NCBI GenBank assembly: GCA_017622255.1
Contig: JAGARL010000193.1
Coordinates: 1-16,950, forward strand
Direction: 5' to 3'
Origin: Methanocorpusculum sp.
GTDB lineage: Archaea; Halobacteriota; Methanomicrobia; Methanomicrobiales; Methanocorpusculaceae
Length of the DNA stretch: 16,950 nucleotides
Below the pieces are notes generated by a model. That model searched no databases. It worked only from the letters and a program-made list of their open reading frames with translations, and was not told where the DNA came from. Below are positions 7,181 to 13,857 of the stretch, one piece after another. The position numbers and the translations under genes are program-made. The number at the start of each line of letters is the position of its first letter. The stretch's first letter is position 1.

Positions 7181-8887
7181 ATGGCTAAAGTAGAAAAGAC
7201 CCAGAAACTTTTCCTTGACGCACTCAAGCAGAAGTTCCCACAGCAGGATGTTGCATCCACCACCACCGAGTTCTACAAGTTCAACGGTGTCCACCAGTCT
7301 GCACGTAAGACCGAGTTCATTAAAGAGAACGAGGCAATCGTTGCAAAGCGCGGTATCTCCATGTACGACCCGGACCACTGCCACTTAGCAGGTGTTCCGA
7401 TGGGTCAGCGTCAGCTCATGACCTACGAAGTCTCCGGAACCGGAACCTTCGTTGAGGGTGATGATCTCCACTTCGTCAACAACGCAGCAATGCAGCAGAT
7501 GTGGGATGACATCCGCAGAACTGTAATCGTTTCCATGGACATGGCACACCAGACTCTCCAGAAGCGTCTCGGTAAGGAAGTTACTCCGGAAACCATCAAC
7601 GAATACCTCCACATTGTCAACCACGCAATGCCAGGAGGAGCAGTCGTTCAGGAACACATGGTCGAAACCCACCCGGCTTTAACCGACGACTGTTACGTCC
7701 GTGTCTTCACTGGTGACCAGGAACTCGCAGACTCTCTCGAGTCCCAGTACGTCATCGACATCGAGAAGCTCTTCCCGAAGAAGCAGGCAGAAGCACTCCA
7801 GGCAGCAGTCGGCAAGTCCCTCTGGCAGTGTGTCCACATGCCAACCATCGTCGGAAGAACCTGTGATGGTGGAACTACCTCCCGCTGGTCCGCAATGCAG
7901 ATCGGTATGTCCTTCATTGCAGCATACCGCATGTGCGCAGGAGAAGCAGCAGTCGCAGACCTTTCCTTCGCAGCAAAGCACGCTGGTGTCATCAACATGG
8001 CATCCTCCCTGCCGGCCCGCCGTGCACGCGGTCCGAACGAGCCAGGAGGAATTCTCTTCGGTAACTTCGCAGATATGATCCAGGCAGACCGTGTCAACCC
8101 GTACGACCCGGCAAAGGCAACCCTTGAAGTTGTCGGTGCAGGAGCAGTCCTCTTTGACCAGATCTGGCTCGGTTCCTACATGTCTGGTGGTGTCGGATTC
8201 ACTCAGTACGCAACTGCAGCATACACTGATAACATCCTCGACGACTTCGTCTACCACGGTATGGACTACATCCACGACAAGTACAACGTCGATGTCACCA
8301 ACCCGAACCCGAACGACAAAGTCAAGGCAACCCAGGAAGTTGTCAACGACATTGGTACTGAAGTCAACCTCTACGGTATGGAGCAGTACGAACAGTTCCC
8401 GACCATGATGGAAGACCACTTCGGTGGATCCCAGCGTGCAGCAGTCCTTGCAGCAGCATGTGGTACTACCACTTCTATCGCAACCGGTAACTCCAACGCA
8501 GGTCTGAACGCATGGTACCTGTCCCAGCTTATGCACAAGGACGGATGGTCCAGACTTGGTTTCTTCGGCTACGACCTTCAGGACCAGTGCGGTTCCGCAA
8601 ACTCTCTCTCCATCAGACCAGACGAGGGATGTATCGGAGAATTCCGTGGACCGAACTACCCGAACTACGCAATGAACGTCGGTCACCAGGGAGAATACGC
8701 AGCAATCGTCGGCGCAGCACACATTGGTCGCGGTGACGCATGGGCACTCTCCCCGCTTATCAAGATCTGCTTCGCAGACCCGGCACTCAAGTTCGACTTC
8801 GCAAACCCGCGTGCAGAATTCGCAAAGGGAGCAATCCGCGAGTTCATGCCAGCAGGAGAGCGCGGACTTATCATCCCGGCACAGTAA
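7181..8887 (+). CDS. mcrA: methyl-coenzyme M reductase, alpha subunit
   Basis: Catalytic subunit of the methane-forming enzyme, 568 residues. Aligning by eye to Methanothermobacter McrA gives all key positions: Gln157 in [10 protein letters not shown] (axial Ni-F430 ligand, Gln147), His267 (1-N-methyl-His257 site), Arg281 in PARRARGP (methyl-Arg271), Tyr343 in [11 protein letters not shown] (Tyr333), Gln418 in FGGSQRAAV (methyl-Gln400), and Gly463, Asp468 and Cys470 in [10 protein letters not shown] (thioglycine 445, didehydro-Asp450, S-methyl-Cys452). The numbering offset rises from 10 to 18 between Tyr343 and Gln418. This marks an insertion of about eight residues in the NPNPNDK region. It is the last gene of the mcr operon, with a GGAGG ribosome-binding site inside mcrG. 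It shares the heavily biased codon use of mcrB and mcrG. Confidence 0.99.
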   Translation: MAKVEKTQKLFLDALKQKFPQQDVASTTTEFYKFNGVHQSARKTEFIKENEAIVAKRGISMYDPDHCHLAGVPMGQRQLMTYEVSGTGTFVEGDDLHFVNNAAMQQMWDDIRRTVIVSMDMAHQTLQKRLGKEVTPETINEYLHIVNHAMPGGAVVQEHMVETHPALTDDCYVRVFTGDQELADSLESQYVIDIEKLFPKKQAEALQAAVGKSLWQCVHMPTIVGRTCDGGTTSRWSAMQIGMSFIAAYRMCAGEAAVADLSFAAKHAGVINMASSLPARRARGPNEPGGILFGNFADMIQADRVNPYDPAKATLEVVGAGAVLFDQIWLGSYMSGGVGFTQYATAAYTDNILDDFVYHGMDYIHDKYNVDVTNPNPNDKVKATQEVVNDIGTEVNLYGMEQYEQFPTMMEDHFGGSQRAAVLAAACGTTTSIATGNSNAGLNAWYLSQLMHKDGWSRLGFFGYDLQDQCGSANSLSIRPDEGCIGEFRGPNYPNYAMNVGHQGEYAAIVGAAHIGRGDAWALSPLIKICFADPALKFDFANPRAEFAKGAIREFMPAGERGLIIPAQ

Positions 8888-8949
8888 GAGGATTATTTAT
8901 AATCCCCTTATTTTCTCATTTCGTCATTTGCCAAAACGCGCATTTTTTC
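8888..8949 (+). terminator. mcr operon terminator
   Basis: Immediately after the mcrA stop, GGATTA and TAATCC (8890-8895 and 8900-8905) form a perfect 6-bp stem with a TTTA loop, followed by T-rich sequence and a T6 run at 8943-8948. A T-run is the usual archaeal signal, and the hairpin may protect the 3' end of this abundant mRNA. Confidence 0.6.
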
Positions 8950-8988
8950 TTTTCTTTATATACTCAGCACTCCTTTCTTCGACAACAA

Positions 8989-9008
8989 GGGTATTAAACG
9001 GGTATTTT
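8989..9008. repeat. GGGTATT direct repeats upstream of mtr
   Basis: GGGTATT occurs at 8989-8995 and at 9000-9006, 11 bp apart (one helical turn), the second extended to GGGTATTTT. They resemble the CGGTATTTTG pair upstream of mcr. The motif is short and AT-rich, so chance is not excluded. Confidence 0.25.
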
Positions 9009-9029
9009 ACTAAAACATATTTTCTAAGA

Positions 9030-9047
9030 AATAAAGTGCACTTTATT
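9030..9047. repeat. 18-bp perfect palindrome upstream of mtr
   Basis: AATAAAGTGCACTTTATT is identical to its own reverse complement. It lies about 160 bp before the inferred mtr start. Its right half, extended to GCACTTTATTA, recurs at 3551-3561 upstream of mcr. It may bind a dimeric regulator. A role as a second mcr terminator is less likely because no T-run follows it closely. The rest of 8950-9120 is AT-rich and shows no gene. Confidence 0.45.
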
Positions 9048-9124
9048 ACAAAAAATACTTTGAAGTTATAGTAAATTTGTTTGATTAATTTTCGACATTT
9101 TATTCATCCTCCCGGTAAATTTTA

Positions 9125-9197
9125 GAAATTGACGAAATTTTCCTTCTGATTTTTCGCATAGATTATATACTCATCAACGACAAACATTTTAGTGTCC
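9125..9197 (+). promoter_or_regulatory. mtr operon promoter
   Basis: The 26-bp element shared with mcr occupies 9125-9150 (core GACGAAATTTTCC). TTATATA at 9163-9169 is the TATA box, and ACATTTTAGTGTCC at 9184-9197 matches the mcr copy in 13 of 14 positions. The TATA distance puts the start at about A9191. The element is 12 bp before TATA here, but 4 or 38 bp before the two mcr TATA candidates. Confidence 0.6.
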
Positions 9198-9346
9198 ACA
9201 CTTTGTACTCCATTCTTAAGAGTGGTAACGTTTAACGAACACTTGAGACGCATCCTTCGTTTCTCGGCAAATATTGCCTGGGAACAACTTAGGTTCCGGA
9301 AATCTTATCCACAAATCCGGAAACAAAACTCAAGGGAGAATCTTAC
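9191..9346 (+). other. mtr 5' leader with hairpins and an overlapping reading frame
   Basis: About 156 nt lie between the inferred start and the mtrE ATG. By eye the leader forms AGTG/CACT at its very 5' end, a 6-bp stem closed by TTAA at 9210-9225, GGCAA/TTGCC at 9266-9278 and GGAAC/GTTCC at 9281-9297. TCCGGAAA is then repeated (9295-9302 and 9316-9323). A GTG at 9192, one base into the inferred transcript, opens a 61-codon frame that runs to 9377 and overlaps mtrE by 31 nt. Its product has no recognisable domain. The mtrE ribosome-binding site GGGAG is at 9334-9338. Confidence 0.4.
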
Positions 9347-10231
9347 ATGCAAGAAATTATTATCGGCATTGGAGTAACTGCCCTTGCGGGAGCTCTCGCA
9401 GCGGTTGCAGGTGCAGCCGAAGATACTGAGTCCAACATCGGATCACAGGGTGACCCGAACTCTCAGGTTCAGCTCGCACCGCAGATGGGATACACTCACC
9501 GTATCTACAACAAAGCAGTGAGTGGAGAACCACCGGCATACACCCTGTGGGTGACCCTTGCTTGTGGTGTTGCATGGGCATTCCTCATGATGGGAATGAA
9601 TGCAATCCTCGCAATTGTCTTAGGAACAGTTCTCGCAACTATCGTGCAGGGAGTTTACGCAACTACTGCATACCTTGGAAGAACCGCAAGTCTTTCCAAG
9701 TTCGGACAGCCGGTCTTTACTGATGTTCTGAAGTCAGTAACCACCGTGACCATGGGTCATGCATTTGTCGCAATCTTTACGACTGTGGTAATTTGTTACC
9801 TTCTCGCAACTGTCATTGGCCACCCGTTCAGCCTTCCGCTCCTCGGTATCGTATGGGGTCTTGCACTTGGTGCAGCAGGTTCCGCAACCGGAAACCCGTA
9901 CTACGGTAAGGAGCGTCAGTACCAGAACCAGAAGTTCGGTGCTGGTGTCCCAATCTCTGCATCCGGAAACATCGTCCGCTACGCAGAAGCAGGACAGAGA
10001 AGCTCTATCGACAACGGTTTCTTCACTGCAAAGTTCGGCGGTCCAGCCTCTGGTCTCTGCTTTGGTTTAATCGTCTTCTTCGAGCTGTGGCGTACTGTCC
10101 TCTTCGAGCACTACCTCGCAGGATGGGGAGCAGTTATCGCAGGTGCAGTCATCATTATCATCTTCATGGTAATTGACCGCTATGTCGAGAAATGGGCACG
10201 TGAGAACTACGGTCCATACACGGAGGCATAA
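9347..10231 (+). CDS. mtrE: tetrahydromethanopterin S-methyltransferase, subunit E
   Basis: Integral membrane subunit of Mtr, the complex that moves the methyl group from methyl-H4MPT to coenzyme M and exports Na+. MtrC, MtrD and MtrE are thought to form the ion path. The 294-residue protein starts MQEIIIGIGVTALAGALAAVAGAAEDTESNIGSQGDPNSQVQLAPQ, a hallmark of MtrE, and has about six hydrophobic segments (for example around residues 65-100, 125-165 and 225-285). The charged loop near YYGKERQYQNQKFGAGVPIS is also conserved. GGGAG precedes the ATG by 8 nt. It is the first gene of the mtr operon, and mtrD starts 2 nt after its stop. Confidence 0.97.
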   Translation: MQEIIIGIGVTALAGALAAVAGAAEDTESNIGSQGDPNSQVQLAPQMGYTHRIYNKAVSGEPPAYTLWVTLACGVAWAFLMMGMNAILAIVLGTVLATIVQGVYATTAYLGRTASLSKFGQPVFTDVLKSVTTVTMGHAFVAIFTTVVICYLLATVIGHPFSLPLLGIVWGLALGAAGSATGNPYYGKERQYQNQKFGAGVPISASGNIVRYAEAGQRSSIDNGFFTAKFGGPASGLCFGLIVFFELWRTVLFEHYLAGWGAVIAGAVIIIIFMVIDRYVEKWARENYGPYTEA

Positions 10232-10233
10232 AT

Positions 10234-11031
10234 ATGAGCGCAATTGCAGCAAAAGCAGGAGCTGACGCTGGCGCATTCCAGCCGGTTCCGTCAATCATCG
10301 CCCTCGTCCTCGCAATCATTGTTATTGCAGTTGGATTCGTCCTTGGCGTTGGGCAGACTCTTTGCTTAATCGTTCTCGGCGCAGCCTTAATCGCCTTTGG
10401 TGTCCACTTCGTCCCGGTCGGAGGAGCTCCGGCAGCAATGGGTCAGGCACCAGGTATCGCAACCGGTGTCCCGATGCTTGCAGCAGGTGCAGGTCTCGCA
10501 GGACTTTTCGGTGGTGCATGGGCAGCAGAGTTAGGTTTAGCAGTCGCACTCGCTGGTGGAGCAATCGGCGGTGCATTAATGATGGCAATCACCTGTTTAA
10601 TGGTGAACATGTCCTACGTCTTTGGTATGGGTATCCCGCCGGCATCTGGTAAGATCGAGAAAGATCCGCTTACCGGCTACACTCAGCCAGAGTTCAAGTC
10701 CCAGGGTACTGAGGGTCACGGACTTCCGTTCATCTCCTACGTTGGAGGTGTCATTGGTGGTCTCCTTGGTGGTCTTGGTGGAACACTCATCTACATTGAA
10801 CTTCTCGAGTTCTACGAGGCAGCAGGATTAGACTTTGCAGTCGGTCTCGCAGGAATCCTCGCAGTTGCAATGTTCCTCGTTATTGCAGTACTTGCTGCAT
10901 ACAACATTACCGGAACCATCGAAGGTCCACACGACCCGAAGTTCAAGAGATTCCCACGTGCAATTATCGCCGCACTCCTTGCATCCGCACTCTGTGGTAT
11001 TCTTGCACTCTTACTTGTGGTGTTAGTCTGA
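10234..11031 (+). CDS. mtrD: tetrahydromethanopterin S-methyltransferase, subunit D
   Basis: Polytopic membrane subunit of Mtr, part of the Na+-translocating MtrCDE module. The 265-residue protein has about six hydrophobic segments and the conserved stretch MVNMSYVFGMGIPPASGKIEKDPLTGYTQPEF near residues 125-155, followed by the Gly-rich FISYVGGVIGGLLGGLGGT. GGAGG within the end of mtrE lies 7 nt before the ATG. It is somewhat longer than the Methanothermobacter protein as I remember it, mainly at the N-terminus (MSAIAAKAGADAGAFQPVPS), but the ribosome-binding site supports this start. Confidence 0.96.
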   Translation: MSAIAAKAGADAGAFQPVPSIIALVLAIIVIAVGFVLGVGQTLCLIVLGAALIAFGVHFVPVGGAPAAMGQAPGIATGVPMLAAGAGLAGLFGGAWAAELGLAVALAGGAIGGALMMAITCLMVNMSYVFGMGIPPASGKIEKDPLTGYTQPEFKSQGTEGHGLPFISYVGGVIGGLLGGLGGTLIYIELLEFYEAAGLDFAVGLAGILAVAMFLVIAVLAAYNITGTIEGPHDPKFKRFPRAIIAALLASALCGILALLLVVLV

Positions 11032-11041
11032 GGTGTAAAAA

Positions 11042-11857
11042 ATGTCAGTAAAAGTTGAAGCATCCCACGGCGGTATTCCGCACGGCAAGATTGCCGCAGC
11101 AGGTATCGTCATTGCACTGGTATCTCTTTACATCGCCGTCATCGGACACGAGGTCCTTAATGTTGACTACCTTGCCTTCTTCGGCGGTATCGCAGCAATT
11201 GGTGCCTTAATCTGGGGTAACAGCGCAATTAAAAGACTCTGCAGCTACGGTATCGGAGCAGGTGTTCCGTCCGCAGGTATGCTCGCATTCGGTTCTGGTC
11301 TCTTTGGAATGTTCCTTGGAGTCATTATCGGCGGCATCACCTCTGTCTGGATTATCCCGGTTGCAGTTTTAGTTATCGCACTCATCACCGGTCTTATTCT
11401 TGGATGGATCGCAAACACCGTCCTTAACATGAAGATCCCGGTCATGATTCAGTCTCTCGCAGAACTCGCAGCAGTTGGTGCACTGACTACCATCGGTCTC
11501 CGCACTGTTGCAACCGGATGCCTTGAAATGGGCGACGGTGTCTTTGTTGGAGTTGGATTCATTGCAGTCGCATTCATGCTTGGTGCAATCGCACTCCAGC
11601 ACCCGTTCAACGCCTGCCTTGGTCCAGGAGAGACTCAGGACAGAACCAACATGCTCGTTATCGAGTGTGGTTTCCTTTCCATGATTATCATGGCAGTCAT
11701 CTCCTTCGTTGCAGTCTCTGCAATCGCAGGCTGGATTTCCTTAGTCATTGCAGTCATTGGATGGGCAGTGTCCTACAAGAAATACATCGCATTATCCAAG
11801 CGCGATGCAGCAGCATGGCTCGACGCAAAGCCGTTCGTCGATGCGGAGGAAGAGTAA
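11042..11857 (+). CDS. mtrC: tetrahydromethanopterin S-methyltransferase, subunit C
   Basis: Membrane subunit of the Na+-translocating part of Mtr, 271 residues, with seven or so hydrophobic segments. The family-typical N-terminus is SHGGIPHGKIAAAGIVIALVS. The loop HPFNACLGPGETQDRTNMLVIECGFLSM near residues 185-212 is highly conserved and includes polar and acidic residues within the membrane region. The C-terminus is cytosolic and acidic (FVDAEEE). AGGTG overlapping the mtrD stop is its ribosome-binding site. A strong GGAGG directly after its stop serves mtrB. Confidence 0.96.
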   Translation: MSVKVEASHGGIPHGKIAAAGIVIALVSLYIAVIGHEVLNVDYLAFFGGIAAIGALIWGNSAIKRLCSYGIGAGVPSAGMLAFGSGLFGMFLGVIIGGITSVWIIPVAVLVIALITGLILGWIANTVLNMKIPVMIQSLAELAAVGALTTIGLRTVATGCLEMGDGVFVGVGFIAVAFMLGAIALQHPFNACLGPGETQDRTNMLVIECGFLSMIIMAVISFVAVSAIAGWISLVIAVIGWAVSYKKYIALSKRDAAAWLDAKPFVDAEEE

Positions 11858-11870
11858 GGAGGAAACAAAA

Positions 11871-12161
11871 ATGGGATATGTACTTGTATTACCTGAATTT
11901 GGCCTCGTCGCAGACCCAGTAGCTGGTGTCGTTACGACTGCAGGTGTCTCCTACCAGCCGGTCATCGACCAGGTTGCAGAACTCGAAAAGATTGCAGATG
12001 ACTTAGTCAACATGCTTTCCGGCGAGGGCAACTACTTAAACAGCTTCCCAGGCCGTGAAAAGACCTTAACCAAAGCAGGAGCAGTTACCGCACTCTGGTA
12101 CGGTCTTGGCGTTGGACTTGCAATTGCATTCGTCTTAGCACTTGCACTTGGAGGTATCTAA
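11871..12161 (+). CDS. mtrB: tetrahydromethanopterin S-methyltransferase, subunit B
   Basis: Small subunit of Mtr with one C-terminal membrane helix, 96 residues. It begins [21 protein letters not shown] and carries a short helical cytosolic part ([21 protein letters not shown]). The helix [20 protein letters not shown] then ends the chain in LGGI. I chose the ATG at 11871 because it follows GGAGG by 8 nt and gives the standard N-terminus. The frame is open further upstream but overlaps mtrC. The last codons contain GGAGGT, the ribosome-binding site of mtrA, whose ATG starts one base after the mtrB stop. Confidence 0.96.
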   Translation: MGYVLVLPEFGLVADPVAGVVTTAGVSYQPVIDQVAELEKIADDLVNMLSGEGNYLNSFPGREKTLTKAGAVTALWYGLGVGLAIAFVLALALGGI

Positions 12162-12162
12162 A

Positions 12163-12897
12163 ATGGCTGACAAGAAATCCCCGGCAAGCGGATGGCCAAT
12201 CATCCAGGGTGACTACCACACTGGTGATGCAAACAGCCCAGTCGCTGTCATCACTATGGGTTCCCACCTTGATGAGACCGCAATCTGTGCAGCAGGTGCA
12301 GCACTTGCAGGATCTTGTAAGACCGAAAACCTCGGTATTGAAAAGGTCGTTGCAAACATCATCTCCAACCCGAACATCCGCTTCGTTCTTCTCTGTGGTA
12401 CTGAAGTTAAGGGTCACTTAACCGGTCAGTCCTGGACTGCAATGCACGAGAACGGTGTTGAGGGTGGAAAGATCGTCGGTTCCAAGGGAGCAATTCCGTT
12501 CCTCGAGAACCTGACTGCAGAGCACATCAAGCGCTTCCAGGAGCAGGTTGAACTCGTCAACCTTATGGAGACCGAAGACCTTGGTCAGATCTCCGCAAAG
12601 ATTGCAGAGTTAACCGCACGCGACCCAGGAGCATTTGGTGCAGACCCAATCGTAGTTCAGATTTCTGACGACGAGGGTGGAAGCGAAGAAGCTGTCGCTG
12701 GTGAGGAAGAACCATTAACCGGCGAGATGGCACTCATTACCTCCCGTATCAAGGCAATCCAGATGATGGTTACCGACATTGGTTACCGCAACAGATTTGC
12801 ATCTGGTGTCTACGGTGGTAAGATTGAGGGTGTCATGATTGGTTTAATCATTTCCTTAATCGTCTTCGGAGCACTCGTTGGAATACAGGTGATTTAA
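12163..12897 (+). CDS. mtrA: tetrahydromethanopterin S-methyltransferase, subunit A (canonical)
   Basis: Corrinoid-binding subunit. Its cobamide takes the methyl group from methyl-H4MPT (with MtrH) and passes it to coenzyme M, the demethylation step driving Na+ export. The 244-residue protein has a cytosolic domain at 1-168. It includes [25 protein letters not shown] and His85 in [10 protein letters not shown], which corresponds to the cobalt-ligating His84. An acidic linker follows (about 169-185), then a short helical segment, then a C-terminal membrane helix ([19 protein letters not shown]). The region [20 protein letters not shown] resembles MtrF, as is usual for MtrA. The ATG at 12163 is preceded by GGAGGT inside mtrB. 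Residues 1-168 recur almost unchanged in the mtrA-mtrG fusion gene 938 bp downstream. Confidence 0.97.
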   Translation: MADKKSPASGWPIIQGDYHTGDANSPVAVITMGSHLDETAICAAGAALAGSCKTENLGIEKVVANIISNPNIRFVLLCGTEVKGHLTGQSWTAMHENGVEGGKIVGSKGAIPFLENLTAEHIKRFQEQVELVNLMETEDLGQISAKIAELTARDPGAFGADPIVVQISDDEGGSEEAVAGEEEPLTGEMALITSRIKAIQMMVTDIGYRNRFASGVYGGKIEGVMIGLIISLIVFGALVGIQVI

Positions 12898-12898
12898 A

Positions 12899-13099
12899 AT
12901 GGCAGGATCTACTATTAGAATGGCCGCCATTGACAAAATGGTGGATGACATCAGATACAAAGGACAGATTCTCGCCAGAACCAACAAGGTTGAGTCCGCA
13001 ATCAGCGGAAACGCACTCCTTGGATTCGCTGTTGGTGTTGCACTCTCCCTCGTTCTGATTCTCGGTCCAGTCCTTGCTATGTTCCTTGGAGGTCTCTAA
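12899..13099 (+). CDS. mtrF: tetrahydromethanopterin S-methyltransferase, subunit F
   Basis: Single-helix membrane subunit of Mtr, 66 residues. [25 protein letters not shown] followed by [20 protein letters not shown] matches the MtrF pattern, and its place directly after mtrA is the standard one. AGGTGAT overlapping the mtrA stop is the ribosome-binding site. The last 16 bases up to the next ATG, including GGAGGT and the stop, match the end of mtrB with one difference. So this tail may have come with the mtrA duplication. It is separated from the fusion gene by one base. Confidence 0.93.
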   Translation: MAGSTIRMAAIDKMVDDIRYKGQILARTNKVESAISGNALLGFAVGVALSLVLILGPVLAMFLGGL

Positions 13100-13100
13100 A

Positions 13101-13844
13101 ATGGCAGACAAGAAATCCCCGGCAGCAGGATGGCCAATCATCCAGGGTGACTACCACACTGGTGACGCAAACAGCCCGGTCGCTGTTATCACCATGGGTT
13201 CCCACCTTGATGAGACCGCAATCTGTGCAGCAGGCGCAGCACTTGCAGGATCTTGTAAGACCGAAAACCTCGGTATTGAAAAGGTCGTTGCAAACATCAT
13301 CTCAAACCCGAACATCCGTTTCGTCCTCCTCTGTGGTACTGAAGTTAAGGGTCACTTAACTGGTCAGTCCTGGACTGCAATGCACGCAAACGGTGTCGAA
13401 GGCGGTAAAATCGTCGGCTCTAAGGGAGCAATTCCGTTCCTTGAGAACCTTACCGCTGAGCACATCAAGCGCTTCCAGGAGCAGGTTGAACTCGTCAACC
13501 TTATGGAGACCGAAGACCTTGGTCAGATCTCCGCAAAGATTGCAGAGTTAACTGCCCGCGATCCGGGAGCATTCGGTGCAGACCCGATCGTTGTCCAGAT
13601 TTCTGAGGGCGACGGCGAATCTGGAGGAGCTGCAACTGTTGCATCCGCAAACCCGCAGTTCCTCGAAATCGAGAAGCGCCTTAACGCTATCGAGAAGAAA
13701 ATTGAATTCACGGACGCAGAAATTGCAATGCGTACCGGTAGAAAAATCGGTCGTGACATCGGTATCCTCTACGGTCTCGTAGCAGGTATCATTGCCTTCC
13801 TGGTAATCGCTTTCACTTGGATGTCAGGATTATTATTCATCTAA
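13101..13844 (+). CDS. mtrG: MtrA corrinoid domain fused to MtrG (chimeric Mtr subunit)
   Basis: A 247-residue fusion. Residues 1-168 equal the MtrA cobamide-binding domain of the upstream gene except for S9A and E96A, and keep the cobalt-ligand His85. Residues 169-184 are a flexible linker ([16 protein letters not shown]). From residue 185 the chain is MtrG: a helical, probably coiled-coil part ([17 protein letters not shown]), then [16 protein letters not shown] and a C-terminal membrane helix ending SGLLFI. No separate mtrG occurs in the operon, and the gene sits where mtrG is expected, between mtrF and mtrH, so this is the only MtrG encoded here. The ATG at 13101 follows GGAGGT inside mtrF. 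No in-frame ATG, GTG or TTG lies at the MtrG boundary, although an SD-like GGAGGAG (13623-13629) does. I infer a second membrane-tethered corrinoid domain in the complex. The domain assignment is firm; its role is not. Confidence 0.92.
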   Translation: MADKKSPAAGWPIIQGDYHTGDANSPVAVITMGSHLDETAICAAGAALAGSCKTENLGIEKVVANIISNPNIRFVLLCGTEVKGHLTGQSWTAMHANGVEGGKIVGSKGAIPFLENLTAEHIKRFQEQVELVNLMETEDLGQISAKIAELTARDPGAFGADPIVVQISEGDGESGGAATVASANPQFLEIEKRLNAIEKKIEFTDAEIAMRTGRKIGRDIGILYGLVAGIIAFLVIAFTWMSGLLFI

Positions 13845-13857
13845 TTGAGGTGCCAAC

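Noticed and set aside
7679..8722. A 347-codon minus-strand frame inside mcrA.
   Set aside because: It is a by-product of the biased codon use of mcrA; its Cys/Val-rich translation resembles no protein family.
7181..8887. Phe462 before the thioglycine Gly463 of McrA ([10 protein letters not shown] instead of [10 protein letters not shown]), and the eight-residue insertion.
   Set aside because: From memory, Methanosarcina-type McrA also has FFG, and the insertion is common outside Methanobacteriales, so neither is unusual.
12163..12897. MtrF-like stretch at the C-terminus of the first MtrA, suggesting an MtrA-MtrF fusion.
   Set aside because: Canonical MtrA proteins already carry this helical plus membrane segment, and a separate mtrF follows directly.
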